In this document: positions 14,190-16,720 of the stretch, in pieces
How positions within the stretch are numbered: the first letter of the stretch is position 1
Layout of the letters: the number at the start of each line of letters is the position of its first letter
Assembly (NCBI GenBank): GCA_002299555.1
Contig: DBOL01000088.1
Coordinates: forward strand, 1-16,720
Source of the DNA: Candidatus Aminicenantes bacterium UBA647
GTDB taxonomy: Bacteria > Acidobacteriota > Aminicenantia > UBA2199
Direction: 5' to 3'
Length of the DNA stretch: 16,720 nucleotides
Translations under genes and position numbers: made by a program
Notes under the pieces: generated by a model
Told to the model about the DNA's origin: nothing
The model's database searches: none
What the model saw: only the letters and a program-made list of their open reading frames with translations

Positions 14190-15491
14190 TTTCTTTCTGA
14201 TAGCAGATATATAGAACAGATCATTATTCAACGTGTGATCAGGAAGAAGGAATGCACCAAACGCCCCTTTCTTAAATTTGAATCCGTATCGGGTTAAAAC
14301 CTTATCCGTCTCAATTATCTCAAATTCATCCTCTCCGAAATTATGGATGACATCATCCAGCACTTTCTCTGTTTCATCTTTGATGAATGAACAAACCGAA
14401 TAAACAATTGTTGTTCCTCGTCCCGCCCATGACATTACTGATCTGAGTATCTCTATTTGCCTTAAGGAATTAGATTTTATATTTTCTCTGTTGATCTTGT
14501 TCTTAAGGTCAGGATTTTTCCTTAATGTGCCTGCGGATGTGCAGGGAGCATCTATAAGAATGGTGTCAAAAATATTTTGAAATGGAGGAGCATTGATATC
14601 TCCGGCTATCAATTCTATATTGTCAGCTTCGGAATTCTTTAAAAAGGGGATGAATAATTTTAATCTGTTCGGATTGATATCAGAAGCAATTATGTCAGCA
14701 TTGGGACACAGATGGGCAAGGGTTATACTTTTCGTGCCAGGTGCAGCACAACAATCAAGTATCCTTTTTCCTTTGAAAGATGAAGCTACAGCAGAAACTG
14801 CAAATGAACCTGAATTCTGAAAATAAAAACCATACCCGGGCAGGATATCTCGTACCATTCTGCCGGCATTTTCTATTTCAAATGATCCGATACTCTTAAC
14901 TATTTTGCAGGGGATGTTTTTCTTGTCAAGGATCTCTCTCTCTTTTTTCAGGTCAGGATTTTTTTTGTTAACTCTGACATGAAATACCGGCTCTGAATCA
15001 AGGTATTCAAGAGTCTCTGTTAAATCAGAGGTCAAATATTTCAGGTTGGTCATTATCTCTTTTGAAACCGAATATTTGATCATCGGGTCTTTAATGCTTG
15101 TTATGATAATATTTATGCCTTCCTGATCAGAACTGATCTTTCTTAATACAGCATTCAGGAATCCTCTTGAACGCTTCGGAGCAAAATTTACAATTTCATT
15201 CACAACTGCATAATCAGGATATGATCGGGAAAAGCAAATAAGGTAAATCCCAACATATAAAAGAATTTTTGTCTGTTCATCTGTATCAGAAAGTTTTCTG
15301 TTGCTGAAATTTTTAACTATATACTCGATCAGTTTTTCTTTTCTTGTTACTCCGTAAATAACCCGGGTGACCTCATTTCTACTAATATCCGGATGGTTAT
15401 TCAGATAGCGGGACATTGTCAGTTTGAGATTTATATCTCTGTTCCCAAAGAATTTGCCTAATATGTGAGTGGAGGGCTTCAGGATATTCAA
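14187..15491 (-). CDS. rsmB: 16S rRNA (cytosine-967-C5)-methyltransferase RsmB
   Basis: RsmB (Sun/Fmu) methylates C967 of 16S rRNA using S-adenosylmethionine. The 434-residue protein has an N-terminal NusB-like domain (about 1-125, with VIYGVTRKEKLIEYIV and an FLNAVLRKI segment at 111-119) and a C-terminal Rossmann methyltransferase domain. SAM-binding motif I is DCCAAPGTKS (246-255). Motif IV is DAPCTSAGTLRKNPD (314-328) with C317, and motif VI is YSVCSFIKDETE (364-375) with C367. Both family cysteines are present, although the usual DAPCSGxG and TCS contexts read DAPCTSAG and SVCS. The start is a TTG at 15491 overlapping the fmt stop as TTGA. The next in-frame ATG would remove 25 residues of the NusB-like domain, so I keep the TTG. 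The weak start and overlap suggest coupling to fmt. Confidence 0.93.
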   Translation of the reverse strand: MNILKPSTHILGKFFGNRDINLKLTMSRYLNNHPDISRNEVTRVIYGVTRKEKLIEYIVKNFSNRKLSDTDEQTKILLYVGIYLICFSRSYPDYAVVNEIVNFAPKRSRGFLNAVLRKISSDQEGINIIITSIKDPMIKYSVSKEIMTNLKYLTSDLTETLEYLDSEPVFHVRVNKKNPDLKKEREILDKKNIPCKIVKSIGSFEIENAGRMVRDILPGYGFYFQNSGSFAVSAVASSFKGKRILDCCAAPGTKSITLAHLCPNADIIASDINPNRLKLFIPFLKNSEADNIELIAGDINAPPFQNIFDTILIDAPCTSAGTLRKNPDLKNKINRENIKSNSLRQIEILRSVMSWAGRGTTIVYSVCSFIKDETEKVLDDVIHNFGEDEFEIIETDKVLTRYGFKFKKGAFGAFLLPDHTLNNDLFYISAIRKK

Positions 15492-16423
15492 TCTAGTTTT
15501 TCCGGTATCTTATTCCCAAGAGAATAGGTGTATGGGGTCATTTCTTTTTTCCCTTGCGGCAGGATAGAGTAAATGTTAACTATGCTCCCATCACCGGAGC
15601 AAACCTTAAGACATTCTTTTGAAAGTGAGACGATTGTCCCGGGGCTTAGTTTACTTTTTTCCCGGGAGATGTTCATGTTTTTTATTGTGATCTTTTTTTC
15701 TCCTGAATAAAACGATACACCAGGCCATGGATAGAATGCTCTGAATTTGTTGTATATCTCTTCAGCTGTAAGATCCCAAGTAATTCGCCCTTCCTCTTTG
15801 GAGACCGATTTTGCCAAAGTTGCGTGAATATGTTCCTGTGGTTCCCTTTTTAATTCTTTTTTAATTATAGATTTAAGTGTTTTAGTAAGAAAAGGAGCGC
15901 CTTCCCTTCCCATCCTTTCTGATAATGACTCCGATGTGTCTTCAGGGAGAATATGGAATTCTTTTCTTGACCAGATATCACCGGCATCCATTTGATATGC
16001 AATTTCAAAAATGGTTATTCCTGTCCTGTTAAGTCCCATCTCTATAGCTCTCTGATATGGTGCCGCTCCTCTTAGTTCCGGGAGAAGTGAAAAGTGGACA
16101 TTCACTGTGTTGAATTCAGGGACCCTGAATATTTTACCAGGTATGAATTTACCATATGAAATAACAACTCCGATCACCGGATCTCTCTCTTTAATTATCC
16201 CGGCTATCTCTCTGTTCAGTTTTTCAGGTTGAATAAATTGAATTTTATTTGAAATAGCATATTGTTTGACTGCCGGCTCAATCAGTTTTTTCTTCCGGCC
16301 ACCATAGGCATCCGGCTGGGTAATGATCAGATCGACATCAAATTGTGATCTTAAAGATTCGAGAAACGGAATACATATCCCGGAAGTCCCGAAAAAAACT
16401 ATTTTGTTTTTACCACTCCCCAT
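15488..16423 (-). CDS. fmt: Methionyl-tRNA formyltransferase
   Basis: Fmt formylates Met-tRNA(fMet) with 10-formyl-tetrahydrofolate for translation initiation. The 311-residue protein has the expected catalytic asparagine and histidine in VNVHFSLLPELRGAAPYQRAI (N108, H110, SLLPELRG at 112-119) and the catalytic aspartate in MDAGDI (D146). The C-terminal tRNA-binding domain includes the YPWPGV segment common to the family. Length is typical (about 310-315). The ATG at 16423 lies inside the end of def (14-bp overlap) and has no clear ribosome binding site of its own, so it is probably translated by coupling to def. Its stop overlaps the rsmB TTG start by 4 bp. The order def-fmt-rsmB is a widely conserved arrangement. 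Confidence 0.96.
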   Translation of the reverse strand: MGSGKNKIVFFGTSGICIPFLESLRSQFDVDLIITQPDAYGGRKKKLIEPAVKQYAISNKIQFIQPEKLNREIAGIIKERDPVIGVVISYGKFIPGKIFRVPEFNTVNVHFSLLPELRGAAPYQRAIEMGLNRTGITIFEIAYQMDAGDIWSRKEFHILPEDTSESLSERMGREGAPFLTKTLKSIIKKELKREPQEHIHATLAKSVSKEEGRITWDLTAEEIYNKFRAFYPWPGVSFYSGEKKITIKNMNISREKSKLSPGTIVSLSKECLKVCSGDGSIVNIYSILPQGKKEMTPYTYSLGNKIPEKLD

Positions 16424-16720
16424 TTTTTTTCAGTTTTTTTATCTCTTTTTTCATCAATTGTCTTTTTAGAGGGGAAACCCGGTCGGCAATAAGGATACCG
16501 TTAAGATGGTCGATCTCATGCTGAATAGCTCTTGCCATGAATCCGGAATATTCTTTCTCATAGGCCTTGCCGTTAAGGTCAATCCCTTTAAGGAGTATTT
16601 TTTCACTCCGATTGATATCTAATGAGATATTTGGAAATGAGAGGCATCCTTCCGAATCTGTCTCTTTCCCTTCCTCCTCTGCAATGAAGGGATTAATAAG
16701 AATTGTAAATTCATTCTCTT
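16410..16720 (-). CDS. def: Peptide deformylase, C-terminal part (cut by window edge)
   Basis: Def removes the N-formyl group from nascent proteins. The visible 102 residues contain motif II, EGCLSFP, supplying the metal-binding cysteine, and motif III, QHEIDHLNG, supplying the two metal-binding histidines and the catalytic glutamate. Motif I (GxGLAAxQ) lies beyond the right edge. The sequence ends with a basic lysine-rich tail (KRQLMKKEIKKLKKNGEW), a common feature of this family. The stop TAA at 16412-16410 lies inside the beginning of fmt (14-bp overlap). The next motif order and spacing are normal, so the gene appears intact where visible. Confidence 0.95.
   Translation of the reverse strand, partial: ENEFTILINPFIAEEEGKETDSEGCLSFPNISLDINRSEKILLKGIDLNGKAYEKEYSGFMARAIQHEIDHLNGILIADRVSPLKRQLMKKEIKKLKKNGEW

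Noticed and set aside
13751..14224. A 157-codon minus-strand reading frame opposite the end of glgP, extending past the rsmB stop.
   Set aside because: It overlaps both rsmB and glgP, has no recognisable domain, and glgP is clearly coding across this stretch.

Overview
The window looks like a chromosomal housekeeping segment of a diderm (Gram-negative type) bacterium. It carries a full type IV pilus alignment set, including an outer-membrane secretin and lipobox lipoproteins. Base composition is moderately AT-rich (about 40% GC by eye), with heavy use of AGA/AGG and ATA codons on both strands and no obvious composition break. I cannot place the organism confidently. The mix of PilMNOPQ, BACON-type lipoproteins and a C-terminal TPR protein would suit an Acidobacteriota- or FCB-like lineage, but that is a weak inference.

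Layout. (1) Positions 1-2949, minus strand: a ribosome-biogenesis operon read right to left as rplU, rpmA, obgE, nadD, rsfS, then the N-terminal part of a sigma-54-activator-type AAA+ protein cut by the left edge. The last four genes overlap in a chain. A good sigma-70-type promoter (TTGAAA-17-TATAAA, 2982-3010) precedes rplU. (2) Positions 2950-3340: a divergent intergenic region with an exact 19-bp direct repeat 90 bp apart and other repeated boxes. (3) Positions 3341-11571, plus strand: pilM, pilN, pilO, pilP, pilQ, then two lipoproteins (one unrecognised, one with Ig-like and BACON-like domains), a TPR protein and a small Roadblock/LC7-like protein. The genes overlap or are separated by at most 25 bp, so they look like one operon. 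(4) Positions 11646-14186, plus strand: glgP, an alpha-glucan phosphorylase with its own promoter. (5) Positions 14187-16720, minus strand: def (partial, cut by the right edge), fmt and rsmB, with overlapping ends. rsmB converges on glgP with zero intergenic bases.

How the genes work together. The left operon couples large-subunit proteins L21 and L27 to ribosome assembly (Obg), ribosome silencing (RsfS) and NAD synthesis (NadD). The pil operon encodes the inner-membrane platform (PilM/N/O), the periplasmic connector (PilP) and the secretin (PilQ), followed by envelope accessory proteins that are the least understood part of the window. The right-hand genes formylate the initiator tRNA (Fmt), deformylate nascent peptides (Def) and methylate 16S rRNA (RsmB). 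I see no mobile element, CRISPR array, tRNA, rRNA or phage gene. The most open questions are the repeat-bearing pil leader and the four accessory genes after pilQ.
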